From WVYX01 sp039586815 (lineage in GTDB: Bacteria; Gemmatimonadota; Gemmatimonadetes; Gemmatimonadales; GWC2-71-9): a DNA stretch of 64,000 nt. Below the pieces are notes generated by a model, which saw only the letters and a list, made by a program, of their open reading frames with translations, was not told the origin of the DNA and searched no databases. The stretch spans positions 1 through 64,000 of the forward strand of contig JBDHJR010000008.1 in assembly GCA_039586815.1 (NCBI GenBank), read 5' to 3'. A program made the position numbers and the translations under genes. Shown here in pieces: positions 43,180 through 52,298 of the stretch (position 1 is its first letter; every line of letters starts with the position of its first letter).

Positions 43180-43788
43180 ATGCCACTCACGCGGCGGCAG
43201 AAGCAGATTCTCGACTACCTGCAAAGCTATATCCACAAGCAGGGGTACGCCCCGTCGTTCGAGGAGATCGCCGAACACTTCTCGTTCCGGTCGCTGGCCA
43301 CCGTGCACGAGCACCTCACCAATCTGGAGCGGAAGGGCTACATCCAGCGCGGTCACAACGAGAGCCGCGCCATCGAGATGGTGCCGGTTCCCGGACAGTC
43401 GGGTGCCACCGAGCTGCCGCTGCTGGGCCAGGTCGCCGCGGGCCTCCCCATCGAGGCGGTGGTTACCCCCGAGAGCATCGCCGTGCCCAATGACCTCATT
43501 CCCCGGCGAGGCAACTCATACGTCCTGCGAGTGCAGGGCGATTCCATGATCGACGAGCACATCGAGAGCGGCGACTTCGTGGTCGTGCACGGCCGCGACA
43601 GCGCCGACAACGGCGAGATGGTCGTCGCTCTGGTGGACGGCACATCGGCCACGGTGAAGCGGCTCTATCGCGAGCCGGGCGGGTGGATCCGCCTCCAACC
43701 GGCCAACGAGACCATCCGCCCCATTCGGGTGCACGAGGACAACGTCCTGATTCAGGGCGTAGTGGTGGGCGTCATTCGGAAGTACTGA
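43180..43788 (+). CDS. lexA: LexA repressor
   Basis: 202 residues. The winged-helix N-domain ('LTRRQKQILDYLQSYIHKQGYAPSFEEIAEHFSFRSLATVHEHLTNLERKGYI') recognises DNA. The self-cleavage site is Ala87-Gly88, with nucleophile Ser122 (GDSMID) and Lys160 (ATVKRL). RecA filaments on damaged DNA trigger cleavage and the SOS response. The start ATG at 43180 has GGAG upstream. The 3' end overlaps the convergent trpD end by 17 bases. Confidence 0.97.
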   Translation: MPLTRRQKQILDYLQSYIHKQGYAPSFEEIAEHFSFRSLATVHEHLTNLERKGYIQRGHNESRAIEMVPVPGQSGATELPLLGQVAAGLPIEAVVTPESIAVPNDLIPRRGNSYVLRVQGDSMIDEHIESGDFVVVHGRDSADNGEMVVALVDGTSATVKRLYREPGGWIRLQPANETIRPIRVHEDNVLIQGVVVGVIRKY

Positions 43789-44821
43789 GCGGCGCCGCTG
43801 CTCTGAGCTTCTCCAGCGCCGCCATACCCGCTCTCGCTTCGAGGGCCTCCAGCGCTTGGCGTACTCCCTCCTCTAGGTCCGCCGCCAGTCCGGACACGTA
43901 GACCGTCGCACCAGCGTTCAGCGCCACGGCTGCGCGCCCCGCCGCATCGCTCGACGGATCTCGTAAGAGACGCTCGATCCGCGCGGCGTTGTCAGGGGGC
44001 TCGCCGCCGGCCAGAGCTGCCAGGTCGGTGTGCTCCAGACCGTACTCGGTGGGACTGATCCTCCCAGGAGTCACGCCACCCTCTCCCACCTCCCACACGC
44101 TGCTGGGGCCCGCGGGCGCAATCTCGTCCATGCCGACGTCTCCGTGCACCACCAGCGCGTGCTCCGCCCCCAACCGAGCCAGTACCTCGGCGATCACCGG
44201 GCCCCGGTCGGGGTCGGCCACGCCTACCAGCTGGCGCTTCACACCCGCCGGGTTCGCCAGCGGGCCCACGATGTTCATGATCGTGGCCGTCGCCAGTTCG
44301 CGGCGCACGGGCGCGACGTTTCGCATGGCCGGGTGAAACGCCGGGGCAAACAGAAAGGCCATGCCCGCGTCCAGCAGCACGCGGGTCGCACCCCGCGGGT
44401 CGGCTGCGATCTGCACCCCCAGAGCCTCCAACACGTCGGCCGAGCCGCACTTGGACGTGTAGGATCGGTTGCCGTGCTTCGCCACGGTGGCGCCGGCGCC
44501 CGCCGCCACGAAGGCCGCGGCCGTGGAGATGTTGAAGGTGGTAACGCTCCCGCCGCCCGTGCCGCAGGTGTCCACCAAGTGCCGGGAGCCGCCTGCATCC
44601 ACCGGTACCATTGCCCCCCGTAGAGCGCGCACCGCGCCCGTGATCTCGTCGGCTCCCTCTCCCTGCACCCGCAAGCCCATGAGCAAGGCGCCGACCTGTG
44701 CCGGGGTCGCCTCTCCGCCCATTACCTGCTCGAACGCCTCGTGCGTGAGCGTTTCGCCGAGGCGCTCGCCGCGCGACAGGGTCTGCAGTGCTGCTACGAT
44801 CGGCGTGGGTTGATCCTGCAC
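43772..44821 (-). CDS. trpD: Anthranilate phosphoribosyltransferase
   Basis: 349 residues from GTG 44821, preceded by GGAG at 5 bases. 'LVDTCGTGGGSVTTFNISTAAAFVAAGAGATVAKHGNRSYTSKCGSADVLEALG' contains the PRPP and anthranilate sites, and 'MGLRVQGEGADEITG' is the usual N-domain part. It makes phosphoribosyl-anthranilate in tryptophan synthesis. It is not in the trpC operon but stands alone on the far side of lexA, convergent with it and overlapping its last 17 bases. Confidence 0.96.
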   Translation of the reverse strand: MQDQPTPIVAALQTLSRGERLGETLTHEAFEQVMGGEATPAQVGALLMGLRVQGEGADEITGAVRALRGAMVPVDAGGSRHLVDTCGTGGGSVTTFNISTAAAFVAAGAGATVAKHGNRSYTSKCGSADVLEALGVQIAADPRGATRVLLDAGMAFLFAPAFHPAMRNVAPVRRELATATIMNIVGPLANPAGVKRQLVGVADPDRGPVIAEVLARLGAEHALVVHGDVGMDEIAPAGPSSVWEVGEGGVTPGRISPTEYGLEHTDLAALAGGEPPDNAARIERLLRDPSSDAAGRAAVALNAGATVYVSGLAADLEEGVRQALEALEARAGMAALEKLRAAAPLSTSE

Positions 44822-44908
44822 GGTTGCTCCGCAGTAACCAGGGGTGCGTGGAGCAGGTACAATCCGCCATCCCGACCCGTTTGTCAACGCCGCAAGTGCT
44901 TGTGTCGC

Positions 44909-44937
44909 TTGCCGCTAGGGCACGCCGCCGGTATCTT
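44909..44937 (+). promoter_or_regulatory. Promoter of the truA operon, predicted leaderless
   Basis: TTGCCG (44909-44914), 17-base spacer, TATCTT (44932-44937). The truA ATG starts 8 bases past the -10 box, at the expected transcription start, and no ribosome-binding site precedes it. Confidence 0.55.
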
Positions 44938-44944
44938 GGCGGCC

Positions 44945-45721
44945 ATGTCGGGCACCCCTTTCTACGCGGTGCTGCACTACGACGGAGGAGGCTTCGCCGG
45001 GTGGCAGCGGCAGGCCACCGACCGGACCGTGCAGGGGGAGCTCGAAGCCGCGCTCGAGCAGCTGGCAGGCGGCAGAGTGGCCGCACATGCCGCCGGCCGG
45101 ACCGACGCGGGAGTACACGCGCTGGGCCAGGTCGTGAGCTTCCAACTGCCGCGCGAGTGGGACCGTGGCGAGTTGCTGCGCGCGCTGAGGGCACTGACCC
45201 CCGACGACCTGTGGATCGCGCGCCTGGGCCGGGCTCCGCCGGGGTTCCACGCGCGCAAGCACGCCCTCGCGCGGCGCTACCGCTACGTTGTGGGTTGCGA
45301 TGCTGCCTCGCGCTCGCCGTTCCGGCGGCCCTACGAGTGGGCGCTGGGCCTGCCGCTCGACAGCGGGAAGCTCACCTCGGCCGCCGCTCCGTTCCTGGGT
45401 GAGCACGACTTCAGAGCCTACTCGACCGTGGGCCAGGCCAAGCCGCACTATCGCTGCAAGGTGACCGTGGCCCGCTGGGATACGCGCCCCAACGCGGAAG
45501 GTTTTATCTTTACTATCGAAGCTGACCGCTTCCTCCACCGCATGGTACGGTTCCTGGTTGGCACCATGGCGGATGTTGCGCGGGACCGGCGGTCGCTGGC
45601 AGACGTGACCCGACTGCTCCAGAGCACGAGGAATGACGAGGCGAGCCCCCCGGCCCCGCCACAGGGGCTCTATCTCGTTGGCGCACGCTACCCCCAACTC
45701 GAAGAGGGACCCGAACGATGA
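44945..45721 (+). CDS. truA: tRNA pseudouridine(38-40) synthase
   Basis: 258 residues from ATG 44945. Catalytic Asp54 lies in 'AGRTDAGVHALGQV', with 'FHARKHALARRYRY' and 'FLHRMVRFLVGTM' as the other TruA motifs. It isomerises U38-U40 in the anticodon arm. The ATG follows the -10 box at leaderless spacing. It heads a run of seven genes joined by 4-base overlaps (truA, aldolase, htrA, purB, purC, psd, pssA). Confidence 0.96.
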   Translation: MSGTPFYAVLHYDGGGFAGWQRQATDRTVQGELEAALEQLAGGRVAAHAAGRTDAGVHALGQVVSFQLPREWDRGELLRALRALTPDDLWIARLGRAPPGFHARKHALARRYRYVVGCDAASRSPFRRPYEWALGLPLDSGKLTSAAAPFLGEHDFRAYSTVGQAKPHYRCKVTVARWDTRPNAEGFIFTIEADRFLHRMVRFLVGTMADVARDRRSLADVTRLLQSTRNDEASPPAPPQGLYLVGARYPQLEEGPER

Positions 45722-46386
45722 AATTCTTCCTCGACACCGCCGACCTCAGCGACATTCGGTGGGCCTCGCAGGCCGGTCTGATCGACGGAGTGACGACCAA
45801 CCCGACGCTGCTGTCGAAGCACGCCGGTGACGTCGATCCGCAGAACGTCCTGCAGGAGATCTGCTCGCTAGTGGACGGCCCCGTGAGTGCCGAGGTGGTG
45901 GCGGTTGACGCAGAGGGGATGTACAGCGAGGGCCGCGAACTGGCCAAGCTCGCCGACAACATCGTGGTGAAGATCCCGATGCTGGAGGACGGCATGGTCG
46001 CAACGCGGAAGCTGGTGGCCGACGGGATCAACGTGAACGTGACGCTGGCGTTCAGCTCCGTGCAGTGCATGCTGGCTGCAAAGGCCGGCGCCACGTTCGT
46101 GTCCCCCTTCCTCGGGCGGCTGGACGACATCGGGCACGACAGCATGGAGATCGTGCGTGAGACGCGCCAGATCTACGACAACTACGGGATGGAGACCGAG
46201 ATTCTCGCGGCCTCTATCCGGCATCCACGCCACGTAGCGGAGGCGGCCCTGGTGGGCGCGGACGTAGCCACGATGCCGACGGCCGTGCTCAAGAAGATGT
46301 TGCTGCACCCGCTCACAGACCGCGGGCTCGACCAGTTCCTCAACGACTGGAGCAAGCTGGTCGCGCGGGCGAAGGTCAACGCTTGA
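45718..46386 (+). CDS. fsa: Transaldolase-like fructose-6-phosphate aldolase
   Basis: 222 residues, the short TalC/FSA type. The Schiff-base lysine is Lys85 (NIVVKIPM). 'MKFFLDTADLSDIRWA', 'GVTTNPTLLSK' and 'GATFVSPFLGRLDDIGHD' are standard. Members are either true transaldolases of the pentose phosphate route or fructose-6-phosphate aldolases, and sequence alone does not decide. It overlaps truA (ATGA) and the protease gene (TTGA). Confidence 0.93.
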   Translation: MKFFLDTADLSDIRWASQAGLIDGVTTNPTLLSKHAGDVDPQNVLQEICSLVDGPVSAEVVAVDAEGMYSEGRELAKLADNIVVKIPMLEDGMVATRKLVADGINVNVTLAFSSVQCMLAAKAGATFVSPFLGRLDDIGHDSMEIVRETRQIYDNYGMETEILAASIRHPRHVAEAALVGADVATMPTAVLKKMLLHPLTDRGLDQFLNDWSKLVARAKVNA

Positions 46387-47825
46387 GAGCGGGCCCTGCT
46401 CTGCTCCTCGCCGTGGCCCTGGCCTGTGGCGACCCGCCGCCCCGGGCAGAGGCAGCGGCGCAAACTCTCGACACGACGGCCCCGCACCGCAGCGCTCCCA
46501 CGCTCCAAACACCAGGCGACCGGGCGGCACTGAGCGACAGCATCACCCGCTCGCGCCTCTCGGCAATCGCCAGCGCGGCGGAGCTGGTAGCGCCTTCCGT
46601 GGTGAGCGTGAACGTGGTGCGCCGCGTGCGGCAGCGTGCCCGCTCGTCGTGGGACTTCCTCTTCATGCCGCCGGGTTTCGAGCGCGAAGTGCAGGGCCTG
46701 GGCTCCGGATTCCTCATCTCCGCGAGCGGCCTGGTGATCACCAACCAGCACGTCACCGCCGGCGCGCAAGAGATCGTGGTCACCACACGTGAGGGGGTGG
46801 ACTACGAGGCCACGCTGTTGGGCGAGGATCCCCTCACCGACATCGCGGTGCTGCAGATCGACTCGACGGCCGCCCCCCGCGCGACCGTGGGCTCCAGTGA
46901 AAGCCTGGTGATCGGCGAGTGGGTGGTGGCAATCGGCAATCCGTACGGCTACCTGCTGGGGAATACGGAGCCGTCCGTCACCGCGGGGGTGGTCAGCGCC
47001 GTGGGCCGGAACCTGCTTCCCTCGGGCAACGACCGCAGCATATACGTTGGGATGATCCAGACGGACGCGGCGATCAACCCGGGGAACAGTGGCGGCCCCC
47101 TGGTGAATGCCGTGGGCGAGGTGGTGGGCGTCAACAGCTCCATCTTCTCCGAGAGCGGTGGCTCGGTGGGCATCGGGTTCGCAATCCCCATCGAGCGCGC
47201 GCTGCGTATCGCCGACGAGCTGCTGCAGCACGGCTCCGTGCGCCGCTCTTGGGTAGGGGTGAGCGTGGCGGGTCGCGACCGGCTGCGCGATTGGAAGCGC
47301 ACCGGAGGGCTCGCTGTCACCGGCGTGGCACAGGGTGGCCCGGCTGCGGAAGCGGGGCTGCGCGAGGGCGACGTGCTGCTCACCGCGGCGGGCCGACCCA
47401 TGCGAACCTTCCTCGACTGGGAATCGGTGAAGCTGGACGTGGCCCCGAGCCAGCGGTTGGAGCTCACCTTTAGACGGGGTGACAGGGACCGTGCGGCGAC
47501 GGTCGTCGTGGCGGATCTGCCGACCGCCCTCGCCGACAAGGTGGAGGTGCTGGGGGAGATGCAGCTCGTGACCGTGACGCCCGCCGTGCGGCAGGAGCGC
47601 AGTATCGAAACCGAGGAGGGCGCGCTGATCTTCGACATCGGCACCGCGGCGAGGCGCAGCACCGGTCTCCGCCCCGGCGACGTCATCTACCAGATCAATA
47701 GGCAGCGCGTGACACGGGCCGAGGACGTTCCCGACATCATTCGCGAAGTGTCCCGCCGCAGCGCCGTACGCATCTACTTCGAGCGCGGCGGCTCACGCGG
47801 CTACACCGACTTCTACGTGCGATGA
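46383..47825 (+). CDS. HtrA/DegP-type lipoprotein serine protease
   Basis: 480 residues from TTG 46383, which overlaps the aldolase stop by 4 bases. Residues 1-15 (ending ALAC) form a lipoprotein signal with Cys15. The trypsin-like triad is His123 (TNQHVTAG), Asp153 (LTDIAVLQ) and Ser236 (GNSGGPL). Two PDZ domains follow (about 280-370 and 385-470), the second less typical. It would be tethered in the periplasm and degrade or hold misfolded envelope proteins. Its position within a tRNA-modification/purine operon looks like simple operon packing. Confidence 0.93.
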   Translation: MRAGPALLLAVALACGDPPPRAEAAAQTLDTTAPHRSAPTLQTPGDRAALSDSITRSRLSAIASAAELVAPSVVSVNVVRRVRQRARSSWDFLFMPPGFEREVQGLGSGFLISASGLVITNQHVTAGAQEIVVTTREGVDYEATLLGEDPLTDIAVLQIDSTAAPRATVGSSESLVIGEWVVAIGNPYGYLLGNTEPSVTAGVVSAVGRNLLPSGNDRSIYVGMIQTDAAINPGNSGGPLVNAVGEVVGVNSSIFSESGGSVGIGFAIPIERALRIADELLQHGSVRRSWVGVSVAGRDRLRDWKRTGGLAVTGVAQGGPAAEAGLREGDVLLTAAGRPMRTFLDWESVKLDVAPSQRLELTFRRGDRDRAATVVVADLPTALADKVEVLGEMQLVTVTPAVRQERSIETEEGALIFDIGTAARRSTGLRPGDVIYQINRQRVTRAEDVPDIIREVSRRSAVRIYFERGGSRGYTDFYVR

Positions 47826-49261
47826 CCGACAAACCTGGCTACCAGTCGCCGCTCGGCACGCGCTACGCGTCGCCGGCCATGCAACGCCTGTGGAGCGCCG
47901 AGCAGCGCGCCGCCATCTGGCGTCGCCTGTGGCTCACCCTGGCCGAGGAGCAGCAGCGCCTGGGCCTCGACGTTCCCGACGCGGCGCTGCGCGAGATGCG
48001 GGCCCATCTCGACGACGTCGATCTGGAGGCGGTGCGAGGCTACGAACGGCGCTTCCGCCACGACGTGATGGCTCACGTGCATCACTTCGGCGATCAGGCG
48101 CCTGCGGCCAAGCCGTTCCTGCACCTGGGCGCCACCAGCGCCTTCGTGACCGACAACGCCGAGCTGGTAGTCATGCGCGAAGGCTTGCGGCTCCTGCTGG
48201 GACGCCTCGTGGCCGTGCTGCGCGCCCTGCGGGAATTCGCCGAGCAACACCGTGCCCTTCCGACGATAGCCTACACGCACTTCCAGCCCGCCCAGCTGAC
48301 CACGGTGGGCAAGCGTGCCACGCTGTGGTTGCAGGACTTCCTGCTCGACGCCGAGGCACTGCGCGACCTGGTGGATTTCCTGCCGTTCCGCGGCTGCAAG
48401 GGGACGGCTGGCACTCAGGCAACGTACCTCGAGCTGTTCGGTGGCGACCACGACAAGGTGCGCGAGCTGGACCGGCGCCTCGCCGAGGCCTTCGGGTTCG
48501 CTCAGGCAATTCCCGTGAGCGGGCAGACGTACACTCGCAAGATCGACAGCCGCGTGCTGGACGCGCTGGGCGGGATTGCACAGTCCGCGGCCAAGTTCGG
48601 CACCGACCTGCGCCTGCTGCAGCACGAGCGCGAAGTGCTGGAGCCGTTCGAGCAGGAGCAGATCGGTTCGAGCGCCATGCCGCACAAGCGCAACCCGATG
48701 CGCGCCGAGCGTATCTGCGCGCTGGCGCGCTACGTGCTGGCCCAACAGGAGACCGCGCACTACACGGCAGCGACCCAGTGGTTCGAGCGCACGCTCGACG
48801 ACAGTGCCATACGGCGCCTCGCCATGCCCGAGGCCTTCCTGTCCACCGATGCCGTGCTGGTGCTCTGCACCAACGTTAGCGCGGGCCTGGAGGTCAACGA
48901 GGCCGTGGTGGGCCGCCACGTGGAGGATGCGATGCCCTTCATGGCCGTGGAGCGCTGGCTCATGCTCGGTGTGGAGGCCGGAGGCGACCGCCAGGCCCTG
49001 CACGAAGTCATGCGCCGGCACAGCCTCGATGCCAGCGCCGCCGTCGCCGACGGAAAGGCCAACGACCTGCTGGAGCGCCTCGCCGCAGATGCAGCCTTCG
49101 AGACAGTGCAAGCCGACGCATTGCGGCGCGAGCTCGAGCCGGACCGCTACATCGGGCGCGCACCAGAGCAAGTGACCGAATTTCTCACGGGCCCAGTGGA
49201 CGAGCTGCTGGCGGCCCTCTCAACCTACGACGTCCCGGACGAAGCCACGATCAGCGTATGA
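47822..49261 (+). CDS. purB: Adenylosuccinate lyase, eukaryotic-like type
   Basis: 479 residues, longer than the about 430 residues of Bacillus-type PurB. 'YQSPLGTRYASPAMQRLWS', 'RHDVMAHVHHFGDQAPAAKPFLHLGATSAFVTDN', 'GCKGTAGTQATYLELF' and 'GQTYTRKIDSRVLD' match the animal ADSL text closely. The signature loop is 'GSSAMPHKRNPMRAERICALAR' with the catalytic Ser, and 'QWFERTLDDSA' follows. It removes fumarate from SAICAR and from adenylosuccinate. purC is the next gene, overlapping by 4 bases. Confidence 0.95.
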   Translation: MTDKPGYQSPLGTRYASPAMQRLWSAEQRAAIWRRLWLTLAEEQQRLGLDVPDAALREMRAHLDDVDLEAVRGYERRFRHDVMAHVHHFGDQAPAAKPFLHLGATSAFVTDNAELVVMREGLRLLLGRLVAVLRALREFAEQHRALPTIAYTHFQPAQLTTVGKRATLWLQDFLLDAEALRDLVDFLPFRGCKGTAGTQATYLELFGGDHDKVRELDRRLAEAFGFAQAIPVSGQTYTRKIDSRVLDALGGIAQSAAKFGTDLRLLQHEREVLEPFEQEQIGSSAMPHKRNPMRAERICALARYVLAQQETAHYTAATQWFERTLDDSAIRRLAMPEAFLSTDAVLVLCTNVSAGLEVNEAVVGRHVEDAMPFMAVERWLMLGVEAGGDRQALHEVMRRHSLDASAAVADGKANDLLERLAADAAFETVQADALRRELEPDRYIGRAPEQVTEFLTGPVDELLAALSTYDVPDEATISV

Positions 49262-50184
49262 GCACTAAGCCCCTCACTGAGAGCACCCTCCCCCTCCCCT
49301 TGCTGCGCCGCGGCAAGGTGCGCGAGGTGTACACCGTCGATGACGAGACCCTGCTCCTGGTCGCCAGCGATCGGGTTAGCGCATTCGACGTGGTCATCGC
49401 CGAGCCGATTCCCCGCAAGGGAGCCGTGCTGACGCAAATGAGCGCCTACTGGTTCCAGCGGTTGGCCGACGTGATGCCGAGCCACTATCTGACGGCCGCC
49501 GCCGACGAGATCGTCGAGCGAGTGCCGGCGCTGGCGCAACACCGAGCCGAGCTGGCGGGCCGCGCCATGCTGGTGCGGCGCACGGTCCCGGTTCTGTTCG
49601 AGTGCGTGGTGCGCGGGTACCTCTCGGGCTCGGCGTGGAAGGAGTACCGGCAGCAGGGCACCCTGGCAGGCGAGTCCCTGCCCGAGGGTCTGGTCGAGAG
49701 CCAGAAGCTCGAGCCGGCCATCTTCTCCCCCTCCACCAAAGCAGAGGAGGGTCACGACGAGAACATCACGTTTGGTCGCATGAGCGAGGCGCTCGGGCCC
49801 GAGATTGCGCGCCGGCTGCGGGACCTCTCGATCGCGGTGTACACGAGAGCCGCCGAGGAGAGCGTCGGGCGCGGCATCATCATCGCCGACACCAAGTTCG
49901 AGTTCGGGCACACCTCCGAAGGTGAGCTACTGCTGATAGACGAGGTGCTCACGCCCGACTCCTCCCGGTTCTGGCCCGTGGACCGCTACCAGCCGGGTCG
50001 CGGCCAGCCCAGCTTCGACAAGCAGCCGCTGAGGGACTTCCTGGACGGCTACCGGGAGCGCGGCGACTGGGACGGGAACGCGCCTGCGCCAGCCCTTCCG
50101 CCTGAAGTGATCCAGGCCACAAGCACCCGCTACCAGGATGCCTACCTTCGGATCACCGGCGAGAACCTGCCAGCCGACCTGTGA
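49258..50184 (+). CDS. purC: SAICAR synthetase, long form
   Basis: 308 residues, the longer Ade1-like type rather than the about 240-residue Bacillus and E. coli type. 'LLRRGKVREVYTVDDETLLLVASDRVSAFDVV', 'VVRGYLSGSAWKEYRQQGTL', 'FSPSTKAEEGHDENITF', 'IIIADTKFEFGH' and 'DEVLTPDSSRFWPVDRY' are all conserved. It joins aspartate to CAIR with ATP, producing the substrate of the lyase upstream. The ATG overlaps the purB stop. Confidence 0.97.
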   Translation: MSTKPLTESTLPLPLLRRGKVREVYTVDDETLLLVASDRVSAFDVVIAEPIPRKGAVLTQMSAYWFQRLADVMPSHYLTAAADEIVERVPALAQHRAELAGRAMLVRRTVPVLFECVVRGYLSGSAWKEYRQQGTLAGESLPEGLVESQKLEPAIFSPSTKAEEGHDENITFGRMSEALGPEIARRLRDLSIAVYTRAAEESVGRGIIIADTKFEFGHTSEGELLLIDEVLTPDSSRFWPVDRYQPGRGQPSFDKQPLRDFLDGYRERGDWDGNAPAPALPPEVIQATSTRYQDAYLRITGENLPADL

Positions 50185-50828
50185 GCATCGCTCCTGAGGG
50201 ACGCCCGTTCGTCCTGGTCGGCGTGCTGGTCCTCGCCGTGCTGGCTGTGGTGGGCTACTGGTTGGGCGGGTGGTGGCTGGGACCGGCCGTTGCCTGGATC
50301 CCGGTCGCAGCGTGGGTTCCCTGGTTCTTTCGCGACCCCAGCCGGGAGGGGCCCCGGGGCGAGGGGCTGATTCTGGCGCCAGCCGACGGCAAGGTGGTTT
50401 CCGTGGTGGAGCTGCGGGGGCACGAGTTCGTCGAGGGAGAGGCGACCCGCGTGTCGGTGTTCATGAACGTGTTCAACGTGCATGTGAACCGGCATCCCGT
50501 GGACGGTATCGTGAACCTGCGGGAGTACCGGCCGGGCCGGTTCGTCAACGCGACGCTCGACAAGGCGAGTGAGGACAACGAACAGATGTCACTTGGCATA
50601 AAGAACGCACACGGCCCCGTTTTGGTACGCCAGATCGCGGGGCTCGTGGCACGGCGCATCGTGACCGACCCGCAGCTGGGCGAGTCGGTGCGGCAGGGTG
50701 AGCGCCTGGGACTCATCCGGTTCGGCTCTCGCGTCGACACCATCCTCCCGCGAGCAGCCAGCGTGCGTGTGCGGGAGGGTGATCGGACCCGGGCCGGTGT
50801 GACCGTGCTCGCGGAGTGGTCGCAATGA
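50181..50828 (+). CDS. psd: Phosphatidylserine decarboxylase
   Basis: 215 residues from GTG 50181, the short Psd form. Two N-terminal membrane spans (about 9-28 and 31-49) lead to 'ILAPADGKVVSV', 'VSVFMNVFNVHVNRHPVDG' and the self-cleavage site FGS with Ser183, which becomes the pyruvoyl group. It makes PE from phosphatidylserine. It is followed with a 4-base overlap by the phosphatidylserine synthase, so PE synthesis is complete from CDP-diacylglycerol. Confidence 0.95.
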   Translation: MSIAPEGRPFVLVGVLVLAVLAVVGYWLGGWWLGPAVAWIPVAAWVPWFFRDPSREGPRGEGLILAPADGKVVSVVELRGHEFVEGEATRVSVFMNVFNVHVNRHPVDGIVNLREYRPGRFVNATLDKASEDNEQMSLGIKNAHGPVLVRQIAGLVARRIVTDPQLGESVRQGERLGLIRFGSRVDTILPRAASVRVREGDRTRAGVTVLAEWSQ

Positions 50829-51676
50829 CGCGCGCACCGAGGCGACGCAGGAGGGTACGGCGGGCCATCATCGTGGTTCCCAGCCTCTTCACGCTGGCCA
50901 ACCTGTTCTTCGGTGTCTGGGCCATCGTGCTGGCCTCCCAAGGCCAGTTCTACTTGGCCAGCTGGTGGATCGTGATCGCCGGCGTGCTGGACATGCTGGA
51001 CGGCCAGCTGGCGCGGATGAGCAAGACGGGCACGCGCTTCGGCGCGGAACTGGACTCCCTGGTTGACCTGGTCAGCTTCGGAGTGGCGCCCGCTCTGCTG
51101 CTCTACTTCCTGCACTTCTCGGCGCTGGGGCAGTACGCCTGGGTATTCCTCTACGCCTTCGTGGTGTGCGTGGCGCTGCGGTTGGCCCGCTACAACGTGC
51201 AGACTGGCGACGGCCCCAAGACGGCATTCATCGGACTCCCGTCGCCCGCGGCCGGAATGACCCTGGCCACGTACTATCCGTTCACCCAGACCGCGTTCTA
51301 CCAGACGCAGCTCGCGAGCCTGCCGTGGAGCCAGATCCTGATCTTTCTGGTCATCGCGCTCTCGATCGCGATGGTGAGCAACGTCCAGTACGCCCGTGTG
51401 CCGCGGATCGGAGTGCGCTCCGTGCGCGGGCTGCTGGGACTCACCTACCACCTCACGATCATCGGGTTCGCGATCTGGAGCCGCGACATCTTCTTCTTCC
51501 CGCTGGGGATCACGTACCTGGCGTACGGCCTGGTGCGGGCCGCCGGGGTCGGGTTCCTGGAGCGGGGCGAGGAGCCGGCCGAGGTGCCTGAGGAAGACGA
51601 TCAGGGAGAGTATCCCCAGATCGTGCGGGACGCCGAGCCGCGCCGCAAACGGCGGCGGCGGCGCGGCGGTGTGTGA
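50825..51676 (+). CDS. pssA: CDP-diacylglycerol-serine O-phosphatidyltransferase
   Basis: 283 residues from ATG 50825. The CDP-alcohol phosphotransferase motif is complete: Asp56, Asp59, Gly60, Ala63, Arg64, Gly73, Asp77 and Asp81. About seven membrane helices follow a basic N-terminus. The C-terminus is an acidic stretch ending in a run of arginines. It makes phosphatidylserine from CDP-diacylglycerol and serine at the inner membrane. It is the last gene of the truA-led run, as a 64-base gap with a promoter-like box follows. Confidence 0.95.
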   Translation: MTRAPRRRRRVRRAIIVVPSLFTLANLFFGVWAIVLASQGQFYLASWWIVIAGVLDMLDGQLARMSKTGTRFGAELDSLVDLVSFGVAPALLLYFLHFSALGQYAWVFLYAFVVCVALRLARYNVQTGDGPKTAFIGLPSPAAGMTLATYYPFTQTAFYQTQLASLPWSQILIFLVIALSIAMVSNVQYARVPRIGVRSVRGLLGLTYHLTIIGFAIWSRDIFFFPLGITYLAYGLVRAAGVGFLERGEEPAEVPEEDDQGEYPQIVRDAEPRRKRRRRRGGV

Positions 51677-51740
51677 CGATGCCCCAAAAATCACTATCTT
51701 AGTGGACGCATCACGCCGAGGTCTTCGGAGGAGGGACGCA

Positions 51741-52298
51741 ATGAAATGGCCCATACTGGCAGCCACGGCAGCGATCTGCGTTGCGACGGTAGGCTGTGAC
51801 CGGGTGTCCCTGCCGTTCCTGAGCAAGGGTGATACCGACACGACGGCGGCCGACACCGCGACCGCGCTGGAAGCTGGTCCAGACACCACCGAGCTGGCGG
51901 CGGCCCCCCGGACGACGCAGCTGCAGCCCGTGACCCCCGAGCCGGAGCCCGCACGACCCGTGCGGCAGCCCCTCGTGGGTTCCCTCGTGGATGAGCCGTG
52001 GTTCCCCACCGACACCGGCACCGTGCAGCCAGGCATGACCAGCATGGAAGTCATCGCGGTGTGGGGCGAGCCCGAGGCGGAGCGCACCGCGGGCAACCGC
52101 ACGTATCTCTACTTCCGCAACGGGTGCGAGGTCACGTGCGGCACGTACGATGTCGTGTTCCTGGAGAACGACCAGGTGGTGGACGCCATCGTACGCGGAC
52201 CGGGACACAACTACGCCGGAATGTCCTCGTCTCCCCCGGACCGGGAAGCACAGTTCACCCCTCCCCAGCCGGGAGAGGAGGTACCGGGAGCGAACTGA
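51741..52298 (+). CDS. Lipoprotein with BamE/SmpA-like C-terminal domain
   Basis: 185 residues from ATG 51741 with GGAGGAGGG upstream. A signal peptide ends at Cys19 (ATVGCD). Residues 30-85 are Thr/Pro/Ala-rich and probably flexible. The C-terminal part has 'VQPGMTSMEVIAVWGEPE', 'RTYLYFRNG' and 'YDVVFLENDQVVDAIV', the pattern of SmpA/BamE-like folds, with two Cys in 'GCEVTCGTY'. BamE helps outer-membrane protein assembly, but many proteins of this fold do other things. TATCTT at 51695-51700 could be its -10 box. Its stop overlaps the next start (TGATG). Confidence 0.75.
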   Translation: MKWPILAATAAICVATVGCDRVSLPFLSKGDTDTTAADTATALEAGPDTTELAAAPRTTQLQPVTPEPEPARPVRQPLVGSLVDEPWFPTDTGTVQPGMTSMEVIAVWGEPEAERTAGNRTYLYFRNGCEVTCGTYDVVFLENDQVVDAIVRGPGHNYAGMSSSPPDREAQFTPPQPGEEVPGAN

